Part shown: positions 11,104 to 22,111 of the stretch, piece by piece
Numbering within the stretch: the first letter of the stretch is position 1
Layout: every line of letters begins with the position of its first letter
Assembly: GCA_002286855.1 (NCBI GenBank)
Contig: NRSV01000048.1
Span: forward strand, 124,001-188,000
DNA from: Bipolaris cookei
Taxonomy: Eukaryota > Ascomycota > Dothideomycetes > Pleosporales > Pleosporaceae
Direction of reading: 5' to 3'
Length of the DNA stretch: 64,000 bases
Translations under genes and position numbers: made by a program
Notes under the pieces: model-generated
Seen by the model: only the letters and a program-made list of their open reading frames with translations
What the model was told of the DNA's origin: nothing
Databases searched by the model: none

Positions 11104-11550
11104 ATGATGTGGAATTTAGTGTGGCTGCGTCCCAAAGTATAAATAATAATAATGGCAATGGTGATTCCAGTCTCAAACGCGGGCTGCGGTGGAATGGAAT
11201 GGGGGGTTTCGAGTACCAAGGCCTTGGGACATGGACAGGGACTCGGCGGCGGACGCTGATCCGCAACGCCATCCCCAGACGCCTCAGCCATGGCCTTTCG
11301 GCAACATCAAGACCAGACGTAATCACTGGCCTTGTTTTGCTGCATTGTCGCGCCTATTCATACCCGCTTGTTGCTGCCATTACTCCTAGCCACCCCCTCC
11401 AACATGTCCATGTGCAATCGGTAACCCCATTCCATCCACCTGCATCGCTCATACCAAGCATTCGCCCGCGGGCGAGCATCCCCTACCTACCAACACGTTG
11501 CGCAACGCCGCATTTAATCCCACCAGGACCACGGTCCTCACCAGCTCGCC
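11104..11550. other. Intergenic region
   Basis: This lies between the dehydrogenase stop and the peptidase-like start. Its 3' half (11390-11550) is C-rich and CA-rich, typical of a promoter and leader. No gene is supported. Confidence 0.45.
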
Positions 11551-14372
11551 ATGAGCGACGAAAAGCACAACTACGTCCGCGAGCCCTCGCCGCCCCCCAT
11601 CCCCACATATGACGAGGCAACCTCGTCGCGCAATGCGCCGGCACGCCTAGGACCAAACGAGATCAGCGACGACGCCGAGCGGCAGGGCCTCCTGACCCCA
11701 GATATTCGCACACAATCCGACTCGCGGAGACGTACCGGATACTACCAGCCGCCCTCGGTCCAGTCGGTCGACGATGATGACTCGGACCTGGGCAGCCCGG
11801 TGCGGGAGAGCCAGGACGAGGCCCTGCGCCAGACCATGGAGGAGATGGAGATATTAGACCCCGAGGCCGCAGAGGAGGGAAGGTCGAGGAGGAACCGAAC
11901 GCGAAATCGCTTCTCCAAGCGCTTCAACAGTATACGGCACTCGCTGTCGAATTGGCATCTGCCCCGGATACCTTGGCCGTCGTGGCGTCCCAACTTTAGT
12001 GCCGTCACTGACCACATGCCCACCATATCCGAGGAATACAGACCGGGTTGGGCCATGTTTGCGCGTCTGCTCGGCCTCTTCGTCATTGTCATACTCGTTT
12101 ACTTCCTCGTTGCCAGCGAGGTGGTGCCTATGGGCGGCGGCTTCGGCACACCCTTTAATCCAGAGTGGATACGCCAGACGGCCGTCGAAGGCGTCGAGAG
12201 CTGGCGCATTGAAAAGAATCTCGAGTACATTACGAGTTACGACCACATTGGCGGCACAGAGGGAAGCTACGTGCTGGGACAGTGGATCGAGGGAAAGTTC
12301 AAGGACGCGAATATGGATACCTTTACACATGACGAGTATGTCAGGCGGGTATGGGGAATTTTCTACAACATGCTGACTTGGACAGATATTTTGTTTATAT
12401 GAACTACGCAAAGAAGAATGGTCGAAAAGTTGCCATTGTCGACCCGCCTGATAAGGCTTGGGAAGCAAAACTCGAAGAGCCGTCCGTTTTCAACCCACCG
12501 AAAGCCCAGACGCCTGCCTACCACGGATTATCGGCGTCTGGGAATGCTACCGGACCTCTGATTTACGTCAACTACTGCCACAAGAAGGATTTTAAACGGT
12601 TATGGGACAGTGACATAGATGTGCAAGGTGCAATTGTGCTCTGCCGATACTATGGCACACAGCCAGATCTGGCCATGAAATTGAGGGCTGCACAAAATGC
12701 CGGTGTAGCCGGTGTTCTGGTATACTCTGATCCGGCAGACGACGGATTCAAAAAAGGCAACCCCTGGCCGGACGGCAAGTGGCGACCTGGCGAGAGCGTA
12801 CAGCGAGGCTCAGTTGCCCAGACCAACATGATTATGGGAGACATACTCACACCTGGAAAGCCGAGTTTGAAGAAAATGGAGCGCATGTCCCGGGACAAGA
12901 ACCCAGCAGTGCCAAAGATTCCTAGTCTGCCGCTGTCGTGGAAGGATGCGCAGAAGCTACTCCAGTCACTCAAGGGCGCTGGTGAAGAACTTCCGGACGA
13001 ATGGGTCGGCGGTGTACCAGATATTGGCGACAAGTGGTACTCTGGCCATCCGGAAAAGTCACCCAAGGTCTATATACAAAATAATCAGGATGAAGTGGAG
13101 CAGCAGCGTATTACAAACGTTTTTGGATCCCTTAAGGGTACAGAGGACCCAGGCCGAAAAATCATCATCGGAAACCATCGGGATTCATGGTGTTTTGGCG
13201 GAGCTGACCCTGGCTCCGGTACAGCAGTCATGCTCGAAGTTGTACGCGTACTCGGCGAGCTTCGTGCTCAGGGCTGGCGGCCTCTGCGTACTATCGAGTT
13301 TGCATCCTGGGACGCTGGCGAGTACAACCGCATCGGATCCACCGAGCACGTCGAAGCAAATGTCGATGCCCTCCGCGAAGGCGCCATTGCCTACCTCAAC
13401 ATCGACGTCGGCGTCACAGGCGATAAACTCTGGGCCAACGGCTCTCCCATCTTCCAACACGCTTGGACCCGCATCCTAGACCGTCTCTCTGATCCCCACG
13501 AGAACAAAACCCTCCGCGAACTCTGGGACACCTCCAACAGCAAAATCGGCAATCTGGGCGCAGGAAGCGACCACGTCGCTTTCCAAAACATTGCGGGTAC
13601 CTCCTCCCTCGATTTCGGCTTCTCCAGCTCCAGCTCCCCCAAAGACGCACCCGTGCACCCTTTATCCCACAGCTGCTTCGAAACCCTTTCCTGGATGCGC
13701 AAATACATCGACCCTTCCTTCTCCTACCACACCCTCCTTACCCAATTCACCTTACTTCTCGTCCTCGAGCTCGCCCAAGAACCCATTCTCCCCCTCAAAC
13801 TCAACGACTACGCCTCGGCCCTCCAACTCCAAGGCCAATCCCTGCTCGACTGGACCGAGAAAATCAGCGGCGGCGCCGACTACGACATTGGCATTTTCCA
13901 GCCCCTAGTTGATGCGCTCAGCATGTTTAAGAAGAGGACCGAGGCGTTTGGTGCGTGGGAGCAGAGCTGGTATAATCAGGTTTATGCGACGGGTGGGTTT
14001 GAGTCGAGTGGCGTGACGATGCAGAGGGTGAGACATAATGCTAAGATTGGGGGGTTGGAGTCGGATATGTTGGATTTACCTAAGGGGAAAGATGATAAAG
14101 GTGCTCATGGGGTATGCTTCTTCTCTTTTCTCTTTTCCTCCTGCTTCTTCTTTGGTGATTGTAGGGTTTTTTGCTAATGCTATGAACAGTTACCGAATCG
14201 CGATCAGTTTAAACATGTTCTTTTCGCTCCTGATCTGGACAATGGGCTTGAGGCGAGCGTTTTTCCGTTTGCGAGAGAGGCAATTGCGAGTAAGGACTGG
14301 AAGAAGGCGGCTGAGGCCATCAAAATGACGGCTGATGTGTTGAATCGCGCGGGAGAGAGGCTGGGGCAGTGA
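11551..14372 (+). CDS. Glutamate carboxypeptidase II-like (M28/TfR family) membrane protein
   Basis: Three exons (11551-12335, 12386-14111, 14190-14372) give 897 aa. It is a type II membrane protein: an acidic/Ser-rich cytosolic N-terminus, a membrane segment at about 169-192 (FARLLGLFVIVILVYFLVAS), then a PA domain at about 340-410 (GAIVLCRYYG, AGVAGVLVYSDPADDG). The M28 zinc domain follows from about 520, and an alpha-helical transferrin-receptor-like dimerisation domain ends the protein (ASVFPFAREAIA). Putative zinc ligands line up with human GCPII at identical spacing: His526, Asp536, Glu574 and Asp602, with His690 in LSHSCFET. The residue at the catalytic-base position, Glu424 in GCPII, is Gly573 (WDAGEY rather than WDAEE). 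It may therefore be a pseudoenzyme like Tre1/Tre2 or transferrin receptor. The N-terminal PPPIPTY is close to, but not, a PPxY Rsp5-binding motif. Confidence 0.93.
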
Positions 14373-14822
14373 TTTCCTTTTTCTTTCCTTTTTTTGGTAG
14401 AAATTTTTTTCTACTTTGCATTTTGGCTGAGACTTAGAATTTTGGAGGCTGGGGAAAAGGGGGGGGGAGGGGGAGGGGGAAGGGCGGTTAGATAATGGAG
14501 AGTTTGTGAGGCTCTCTCTCTCCTCCCTTTTCTTCCTTTGGGGTATGAGAGTGTGTGGAGGTGAAGATGGTGAGTGTGGGATTGCATTTATTGGCGTTTT
14601 CTTTGTATCTTTTTTTTTCAAAATGGCGTATAAAGAAGGTTGGGGGGGGGGGGGATTGCTGAGATAGTTGTTGAATCTATAGCCTCCTGTTGGGGGAAAT
14701 AAGTGCTCTTTGAATTTTGAAATGGATGCAAGGTCCTCTATTTCGAGGCTACCTCGATTTAATTCACATGCAAATAGAATTAGATATTGGGTATCATCGT
14801 ATCCAACACAAAAAAAATTTCC
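14373..14822. other. Intergenic region with G-runs
   Basis: This lies between convergent 3' ends. It contains G-rich runs at about 14459-14483 and 14642-14654 and T-runs around 14390. It is probably 3' UTR sequence. No gene is seen. Confidence 0.5.
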
Positions 14823-15902
14823 TCACGCTGTGTCCTCTTTAACTGCCTCATATTCTTCATCCTCCTTCGGATCATCTCCATCTTCCTTACCCCCCTCCTT
14901 AAACAACTCCGCCCCCAACTCATCCAAAAACCTCTCCGCCTGCCCCTTACTCCTCTTCTCCAAAATCACCCTCTTCTTCTTCCGAATCATCTCCCTCCTC
15001 TCCTCCACCCTCTTCGCCCTCTCCCGTCTAACACTCTCCGTCTCTTCCCTCTCCCTCTCCATTCGCCCCATCTGCTCCCTCCTCTCCTCCTCGTCCTTCG
15101 AGAAATTAAAGAACCCCATACCGCGCTGCCGGACCTCTGCGCGGCCGTCAAAATGCAAGTCGGGGGGCGGCGTGAGTTCTTTATCGCGTTTGGCGGCCAG
15201 CTCGGCCATTTGCTGGGCGATGGTGGCGTCGGGGTTGAATGCTTGTGTTTGGACGGCGTCGCCGTAGATGAGGGTGCTGGGCATGCTGGGGCGCGCGGTG
15301 AAGCGGTCGGGTTCGTCGGCGGCAAGAGTGCGTTTGCGGCGTTCTTCGCGGGCGGCGTCGGCGCGCGTGCCTTTTCGCGTGCGTCCGAATTCGTCGATGT
15401 ATTCGACTAGTTCTTGTTCTTCGTCGTCATCGTCGTCCGAAGATGAGGATTCTGAGGCGGATGGGGCTTCGCCTTTTTCTTGCTTGTCTGCCCATTTTCG
15501 GTCAAAATCTACGCCGTATTTTTCATCGACATCTTCGACATCGCCGCGCTTTAGGGCGTCGTAGAGGCGGGCTTTCTCTTCCATTCGCCGCTTTGTGCGC
15601 TTCCAGGCGACTTCGTCCTCGCCTTTTTCCTCGGCGGTGCGGCCGCGGTGTTTTTGCGTAAAGTCTGCATCTTCGAGGTCCTTGAGCGCGCGCTTCTTGC
15701 CGTTCTTATTGTGCGTCTTGAAAATGTCCTCCTTTTGCGGTCGCGCGCGGCCGGCGGTGGGCTTGTTGGACTCGGCAGACGAGCTCTTGATGAGGTTGGA
15801 AAGCGTGGACGCAAAGGCGAGGCTGCTCGAGCTAGAGATTTCTTTTGCTTTGGCGCGTCCCTTTGGGCGTGCGCCGTAGAGATGGACGTCCTTGGATGAC
15901 AT
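14823..15902 (-). CDS. CCDC174-like protein (DUF4078)
   Basis: An intronless gene of 359 aa starting MSSKDVHLYGARPKG. The ATG at 15902 is used because the frame upstream has no ATG. The N-terminus is basic. The middle has the acidic run SSSSDDDDDEEQE followed by LVEYIDEFGRTRKGTR, which is the conserved EFGRTR block of the CCDC174 family. The segment FDGRAEVRQRGMGFFNFSKD then matches DUF4078, and a long charged helix (ERREQM to KRVEERREMIRKKKR) ends in an acidic tail. Human CCDC174 is nuclear and linked to RNA processing and the exon-junction complex; a fungal role is inferred. It is divergent from homoserine dehydrogenase and convergent with the peptidase-like gene. Confidence 0.85.
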   Translation of the reverse strand: MSSKDVHLYGARPKGRAKAKEISSSSSLAFASTLSNLIKSSSAESNKPTAGRARPQKEDIFKTHNKNGKKRALKDLEDADFTQKHRGRTAEEKGEDEVAWKRTKRRMEEKARLYDALKRGDVEDVDEKYGVDFDRKWADKQEKGEAPSASESSSSDDDDDEEQELVEYIDEFGRTRKGTRADAAREERRKRTLAADEPDRFTARPSMPSTLIYGDAVQTQAFNPDATIAQQMAELAAKRDKELTPPPDLHFDGRAEVRQRGMGFFNFSKDEEERREQMGRMEREREETESVRRERAKRVEERREMIRKKKRVILEKRSKGQAERFLDELGAELFKEGGKEDGDDPKEDEEYEAVKEDTA

Positions 15903-16173
15903 GTGTGTGGTGTTTGGGGTGTGGAGCGCGTTGTAGGGATGAGGCGATGTCGGCGGTGGAGTCCTGGACTCTTGCGTCACTCCGCTACCCCACTCATTAT
16001 TTTGCGTAACCCCACGTTTGAATGATGAATGCGTGGTTCCGCAACTGACTGAGCCTCATACTGTGAAGACTCATAACCTGTTCGCGCCTTGAATAAAAGT
16101 TCCTATATCTTTGTTGCGTTGTGTAATTGCAAGATCAATTGCCCACAGAAACACAAACACAGACACACATACA
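15903..16173. promoter_or_regulatory. Divergent promoter, CCDC174-like / HOM6
   Basis: This is a 271-bp region between the two start codons. It contains a perfect 6-bp inverted repeat GAGTCC-T-GGACTC (15959-15971). It also contains near-matches to the Gcn4/CPC1 site TGACTCA (TGACTGA near 16047; AGACTCA near 16068), which would suit an amino-acid biosynthetic gene. Regulator assignment is inference. Confidence 0.4.
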
Positions 16174-17341
16174 ATGCCTCTTCCTCGTCAAGTCTTCATC
16201 GCCGTTATCGGTCAGCTACCTCACTTTCTATATGCGAACATGTATCACTAACAGCATTTCAGGTGCTGGTGGAGTAGGCAAAACCTTCCTCTCCCAACTA
16301 TCTGCCCTCTCCAAGCGCCTCTCCCAATCGCCCTCATCGCCATACTACCTTTCTCTCATCTGGCTCAGCACCTCCAAAAAGGCAGTCTACCACGCCGACT
16401 ACAGGTCTGTCTCCAACTGGGAGTCTGAACTGCAAAATGCCTCGAGCCCGCCTCTCCCTCTGCCACAGCTGTGCGAATATCTACAAAAGGCACCGGGAAA
16501 GGTGGTCCTGGTAGACAACACCAGCAGCCAAGATGTCGCGGATAGCTATCCCGCATTCTTGAAAAAGGGCATCAGCATCGTCACGCCGAACAAGAAGGCG
16601 TTTTCAGGGAGCTACGACCTGTGGACGCAGATCTTCAACGCTGCAAGCAACGGCAATGGCGCTGGGGGCTACGTCTTCCACGAGTCGTCAGTCGGCGCAG
16701 GACTGCCCGTCATTTCAACACTCAAGGACCTGGTGGAGACGGGCGACGAGGTTACAAAGATTGAGGGTGTCTTCAGCGGAACAATGAGCTTCCTGTTCAA
16801 CTCGTTCCAGCCGCTGGGCGGTGGCGGCGGCAAGTTCTCCGCCGAAGTCACATCTGCAAAGGAAAAGGGCTACACAGAACCAGATGCGCGCGACGATCTG
16901 AATGGGCTGGATGTCGCCCGCAAACTCACCATTCTTGCCCGTCTGGCTGGTCTCAAGGTAGAATCACCAACTTCATTCCCAGTTCAGTCACTCATCCCCA
17001 AGGAACTCGAGTCGTGTTCTTCTGGCGATGAGTTCCTGGAGAAACTGCCACAGTTCGACGACCAGATGGAGCAGCTCAAGGCAGATGCGGAAAAGGAGGG
17101 CAAGGTCATTCGCTTTGTCGGAAGTGTCGATGTGCCGGGCAACAATGTCAAGGTTGGTCTTGAGAAGTTTGACAAGAGTCACCCGATTGCGGCATTAAAG
17201 GGTAGTGACAATATCATCGCTTTCTACACCAAGCGATATGGCGACAACCCACTCATCATTCAAGGTGCGGGTGCTGGCGGTGAAGTCACAGCCATGGGTG
17301 TCACGGCCGATCTAGTAAAAGTCTTGAGATTGCTTCACTAG
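16174..17341 (+). CDS. HOM6: Homoserine dehydrogenase
   Basis: Two exons (16174-16210, 16263-17341) encode 371 aa. The 52-nt intron interrupts the nucleotide-binding motif, which reads VIGAGGVGKTFLSQL after splicing. Further family motifs are VDNTSSQDVADSYPAFLKKG, TPNKKAFSG, the catalytic-domain block SVGAGLPVISTLKDL with EGVFSGTMSFLFN, and DLNGLDVARKLTILAR. The length is close to yeast Hom6 (359 aa). The enzyme reduces aspartate-4-semialdehyde to homoserine, the branch point for threonine, isoleucine and methionine synthesis, in the cytosol. There is no fused aspartokinase, as expected for fungi. Ends at TAG 17339-17341. Gcn4-like half-matches in the shared promoter fit cross-pathway control. 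Confidence 0.97.
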
Positions 17342-20300
17342 TTTGTAAATAGCGGTGATGATCAAAAAATGACGAAATGAAAATAAGGGTTAAGTACCAA
17401 GTGAGGGAATTTCCTTTTCAAAAGTGAGTTTCTGGGCACGCATTTGTATGAGCGAATTACTGGACACTTCAAGCATGGAGAGGTCAGATGGTATATGGTA
17501 CACCATCCTAGTATAGTATCTTGTCGACAAAAAATCCCTCTGGCGTACTGTCCGTTCTTTGTTTGTGATGGAGAAACATTTTCATGTACGGTTGAGAACT
17601 ATTACGACTTGCACGGTATCACAGCACCCAGACAAACGCTGACTGAGTCCTGAAATAACCTTTGTGCTTCCCACATTGTCCAATGCAGAGGTGTGTCACC
17701 TCGATCGGTGATGCCCAGGCTGTAGCTTACATGTCTCCGTCAGTGTTGCCAAGACTTTGATAAAAGTAAACGTGCCGTTCCGCCTTGGTGCTCGACCCTG
17801 GTATGGAAGGGTCAGAGATGTGCAGCAATAGACTTTAGCGAGGCTGCTACCGGAATGCTAGAGCAGTTATCCGAGGGATTGTTTTCCGAGACGTCATTAT
17901 CCGAGGTGTTGTTATCTGCAAGTTATACCTTGCTTGCTGTGATTCAGCCCACAAATCGAATGCGGGGTTGTACAACGGGGCTGTGCATGTCCACCATGGT
18001 AAAGACTAGACAACAGAACGTGAAGTAAGTAATGGCTCGGTGTTAGTGTACTGCAGCCCGGGCTTGAGATACCTGGGGAGCCGTATGAAAAAAAAGACGC
18101 AAACTTGCTTTGGGTTGAGGATAGTGATGATCCTACTGCTAACGAAATAGAGTATTGCTCTGCTGTGGAGCGTGATATGGGCAACCCGTGTTTCGCCGAA
18201 GAGTAGGTCAAAACGACGGTGTAGGACTGTCGCCGACTAGAGGGCCTAGAGTGGAGAAATTCCTTTTTGCTACCAACCATAGGGCATATGTAACCTTTTG
18301 GTTTTTGGGGTATTGACGATTAGTATTGCTACCTCGCATCCAAACGAGGCAAGTGACGATTTGCTGGATTCCCGAATTGTGTGCAGGCCGAACCCTGCCG
18401 CGTATATGGAATTGCAGATTGAAAGCATACGTGCTTACTAGTTAGTCGATCCTAGGGTCAGATCATGACCCGTCTCTTACATAATTTTGGATACATGTGG
18501 GTATGTGTGTGTGTGTGTGTAGGATCTGCCAAGCTTTTCTTGTGCGGATGGTGTCATTCTTAACCATGCTTGATGTGCATGCAGAGTTGGCATAGAGTTG
18601 GCTATAGAGTTGGCTATAGAGTTGGCTATAGAGTTGGCTATAGAGTTGGCCATAGAGTTGGCCATAGAGTTGGCAAGTTACAGAGCGGGAGTGCCGGAGA
18701 CCATGACATGTTGATCTCGCCATCAGAGACTCGGGGATCATGTTTGATGAGCAGCCGAGGCAGAAGTCAGGCCACACTACTACCACCATGGTGTGGCAGA
18801 GGGGCTCTACTGTAGGTGGTTTTGCTGGCTCAGGTATGGAGACGCATCACAGGGAAGGCTGGCACAGAAGGCCCCGATGGCGTGGTACGAAACGTCAAGC
18901 TCGGAGGGTGTTGTTACCATTGTGTCGGGAGCGATTGCTGCCTTGGTAGGTGTTGGAAGGGGTGGACAGGCGTCGCCCAGGACAGGCCATAGGTCGACAA
19001 ATGCCTCGCTGTGGGTGAGAAGACACAGGGCCAAGAGGATTTGCAGACGGCAATCGAGGGCTGGCAGTCGAGGTATGCGCTGGCGTTGGTGTTTGACGGG
19101 CAGAGCGGGGTTTGGGTGCTAGGGCTGTGATGGAATGGCTGCCAAGGCGGGACTAGGAGGATAGAACGGGCGCCAAGAAGCGTGAGCAGCGCGTGAGGGG
19201 AGCGGAGCGAATCGCAAGCAGTCACAGAGGTCAACCGGCGCATAAAGGCGTTGAGGCTGTGCAGTTGGGCCGACAAAGGCCCTCGCATCACGAGGGACCT
19301 GACACACTCGTAATCTGAGAGGCATTCCACGGGCCTCCCTTCTTGGGCGGCATTGCAAACAACACCTGCTCATGAGTGCCCGAGGGAGATTGGCCCAGGG
19401 CGGTTTCGACGGCGAGTGCGCGTGCGTTCTCAAATAAAGGGGCGTGCATTTCCCACAGGGCTGAAAACTGAAATGGAGGGGCGGTCTGTGCAACGGCTAT
19501 CTTGCTGCATTGGACGCGCTGGCTGATTGCTCCCACTATCGCCAGCCCTGCTCATCTGCGCCCATCTGCGCCCTTGCCATGTCTTGCCGGAGAGATGCAT
19601 ACGCTGGCGCCAGGTGCGGTTGAGCGACAGCACTCTACGCCCACGCGATGGCAATATGGAAGCGCGGCCTGGCCTGGCGCCCTTGGTAACACGCAGCGGT
19701 CAGCATGTGCGGAGCCTGCCCGTAGAAAGCGTATAGTAATAATGTGGTGCTGGCCTCTGGTTTTTTACGCCAAACACCAAACGCTGGTCGCTGGCCGGCA
19801 GAGATGATTCGGCGGGCGAGGGAAGCGGCGGGATGTGGAGTAGATGTGCGGCCACGAGGCATGACTTCATCCAACGATGCATGGGCATGGCATGTGGTGG
19901 ATCAGCAAACTCAGTTACGAGCAAGGAGGGGTTTCGCTCGCTACCGGCGCCGAAAGCTGCATCGCTGATGGCTAGTTCCCAGCGTGCTATCGATTGAGTA
20001 AGCAAAAGGCCATGATCGTATACTACTACAGGCTTGCGTACATGCGTACATGTTTACGTATATGCGAAGATACCCCAGCGATGACGCGCAGAGAAACACA
20101 GCCAACACGCCCGCCAGTTAGTCAAACAACAGCAGACCGAGCCAGCGTCTCCAACTCGGGCTGATGGCAAAGCCAGAGCCAGAACCGTTTTGGTCCGTCC
20201 CTTGGGCAAGCAAACACAGGTAACCAGCCAGCCAGCAGCCCCTGGTCATTCGTCACACACGAGTCTGACCGGGCACCGTGTCAGGGCGGGTGTGGACAGC

Positions 20301-21412
20301 GAAAAAAAGCACCCGACGACTCAGCTGAGACCAGGGGCAGCAGTGCCAATTGCGTGGCCGCGCTCAGCATGCTGCTTCGACCTACGACGGCGAACTTGCA
20401 GAGGGCTCCTCGTCTCGTTACCTGGGAGCGGTGAGAGACGTGTATCGGTGATGGACATGTTCGTCCACCATTATCCAGTATTCTGGCACAGATCGACTTG
20501 GGCCAACATGTTGGTGCTTCCTTAGCGCACAAACCGCGTGCTGCGTCCCGGCGCCGCGACCGACATGGGACGTGAAAGGACATGTCAGCCTAGCCTGCGT
20601 TTAGCACCACGAGCGTTGCCGGGCTTGGACACCCCCCCCCCCATCGCCCTTGGATACACAACACCCCCCTGTCGAAACTTTGGCCCGCTCCGCCGCCCAG
20701 CGGAGTGGGCAGTGGGTGTGTTAAATAAGGACACGCTGCCTGTGTCGTCGTCCCAGCAGTCACACACCCAACACGCATGCCCATCCGCTACCTAAGCCTG
20801 ACCTCACCATCCTCCCCTGCAGCAGGCACCGTCTTGACCCAACACCGCTATCGTCCTGTAAGACGAACCCTCCCAGGCCGCCGACGCCAATCCCTCTCGT
20901 CATTTCCTCAACTCCGAGCCCTGGGCTGTATTAAGCACCGTCCTCTTTGGCCCTGTTCGCTCTAAATTCCGCCGTTCAACCTGCCCCGCCCAATTTGCCT
21001 TTTCAAGCGAGCAAGGGGTGATCGTCCATCTCGGCCTATCAGCGGCTAGTCCTTGGCACACGGCATTACTACACTGTCCACCACTCTCCCCCTCCACCTT
21101 ACACTTATAACACCGGAACCGCCGCCTGCTCGTCTCGGCACCATAGTAGACAGCCTCATTAACACGGCTGTCCTCTCTCACACAGCGCTCTTCACCCACG
21201 CTCCATCGTCACTGCCAGCTCAGCACTGGCCACTAGCCTCTACCCCGTATTGCCACTCGTCCTTGTCTCGTGACAGCGCTCCGCACGTCACCTTCCACTC
21301 CGCCACCACGACTTCCACCACCCCAGTGCCGTCTCTCAAAACGTCTCGCCCCAACCCGGCTCGCAAAAGGATCTACCTCGAAATTACCTGAACTCCAGCA
21401 GCATCCGCAACA
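17342..21412. other. Gene-poor 4 kb region
   Basis: No gene is supported. Many short frames on both strands overlap one another and show no domain, signal or splice-consistent extension. Visible content includes a 12-bp minisatellite at 18584-18674, a GT run near 18507-18523, and a C-run at about 20632-20642. The last 700 bp is pyrimidine-rich and is probably the promoter and long leader of the gene at 21413. Confidence 0.5.
18584..18674. repeat. 12-bp minisatellite, about 7.5 copies
   Basis: Tandem units of GAGTTGGCTATA, with later units reading GAGTTGGCCATA and a first unit of 11 bp (GAGTTGGCATA). Because the unit is four codons long, it creates repetitive open frames on both strands (ANSI-type on minus), which I treat as by-products. 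Confidence 0.9.
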
Positions 21413-22018
21413 ATGTGTGTCGCCGAACTCTGCGTTACGGTACTCCCGTGCAAGCACCGCTGGTACCATCTCGTCCGCCCATGCACTCCTTCTAGCAATC
21501 TCTCCACATGCGGCAAGAAGCTAGGAATCTCAGGATGGGAGGTCAAGTGCAACCACTGCCCTTACTGCCACGGCCACGTTTCTGAGTTTGAGTACAAGCT
21601 CATTGGTGATGGCCCAGCTCCTCCAGTTGGATCCCTATCAGGACTTGCGCGTGCACACTCTACCTCACTCAACGCAGCCCGTCGCGACATCCGCCTCGAC
21701 AACATTACCCGCGCCGACAGCGCCACCAGTGTAGGCAGCAAGAGCAGTCTCGTCACAGCAGCATCAGAGAAGAACCGTGCCATGAACTCGCGCCTGGATG
21801 CCTACTTCTTCCCCTCGCCCGACTCACCATATCCTGCTGTACGCGAAGACGACAACGAGAGCAACCCTGGCGGAAGCCCCAGCGACACTTCAGTCAGCGA
21901 CTATTCCAGCGTTCGCCACGCCTCCATCTCCATGCCAGCTGGCTCAGAGACGCACAAGACCAACATGCTCTCACGTGTGCGCCAACGAACCAAGCGCATC
22001 TCCGGCATCTTCCGGTGA
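21413..22018 (+). CDS. Cys-rich hypothetical protein, putative zinc-binding N-terminus
   Basis: A single exon of 201 aa; ATG 21413 (MCVAELCV) follows CAACA, a good fungal start context. The first 55 residues hold a dense Cys/His set: Cys2, Cys7, Cys13, His15, His19, Cys24, Cys33, then Cys46, His48, Cys49, Cys52, His53, His55. The CNHCPYCHGH knot looks like a zinc-binding cluster but does not fit a classical RING, C2H2 or Zn2Cys6 spacing that I know. The rest is Ser/Thr-rich and apparently disordered, with possible phosphosites (SPDSPYP, GGSPSDTSVSD), and ends in a basic tail RVRQRTKRISGIFR. Codon use looks coding throughout, with GC-rich third positions. I do not recognise the family. It stands alone in a gene-poor region. 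Confidence 0.75.
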   Translation: MCVAELCVTVLPCKHRWYHLVRPCTPSSNLSTCGKKLGISGWEVKCNHCPYCHGHVSEFEYKLIGDGPAPPVGSLSGLARAHSTSLNAARRDIRLDNITRADSATSVGSKSSLVTAASEKNRAMNSRLDAYFFPSPDSPYPAVREDDNESNPGGSPSDTSVSDYSSVRHASISMPAGSETHKTNMLSRVRQRTKRISGIFR

Positions 22019-22062
22019 TTGGCCGCTGGTGTCAGCCACCTCTTTGTTTCCTTTGCTCTCCT

Positions 22063-22111
22063 CTTCTTCTTCTTCTTCTTCTTCTTCTTCTTCTTCCTTC
22101 CTTCCTTCCTC
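22063..22111. repeat. CTT microsatellite followed by CTTC units
   Basis: Eleven CTT units (22063-22095) pass directly into a CTTC/CTCC tract. It lies 45 bp after the stop codon of the Cys-rich gene, so it is probably transcribed in its 3' UTR. Confidence 0.9.

Noticed and set aside
18477..18789. Minus-strand frames encoding ANSI/YSQL repeats
   Set aside because: They are produced by the 12-bp minisatellite, whose length is a multiple of three.
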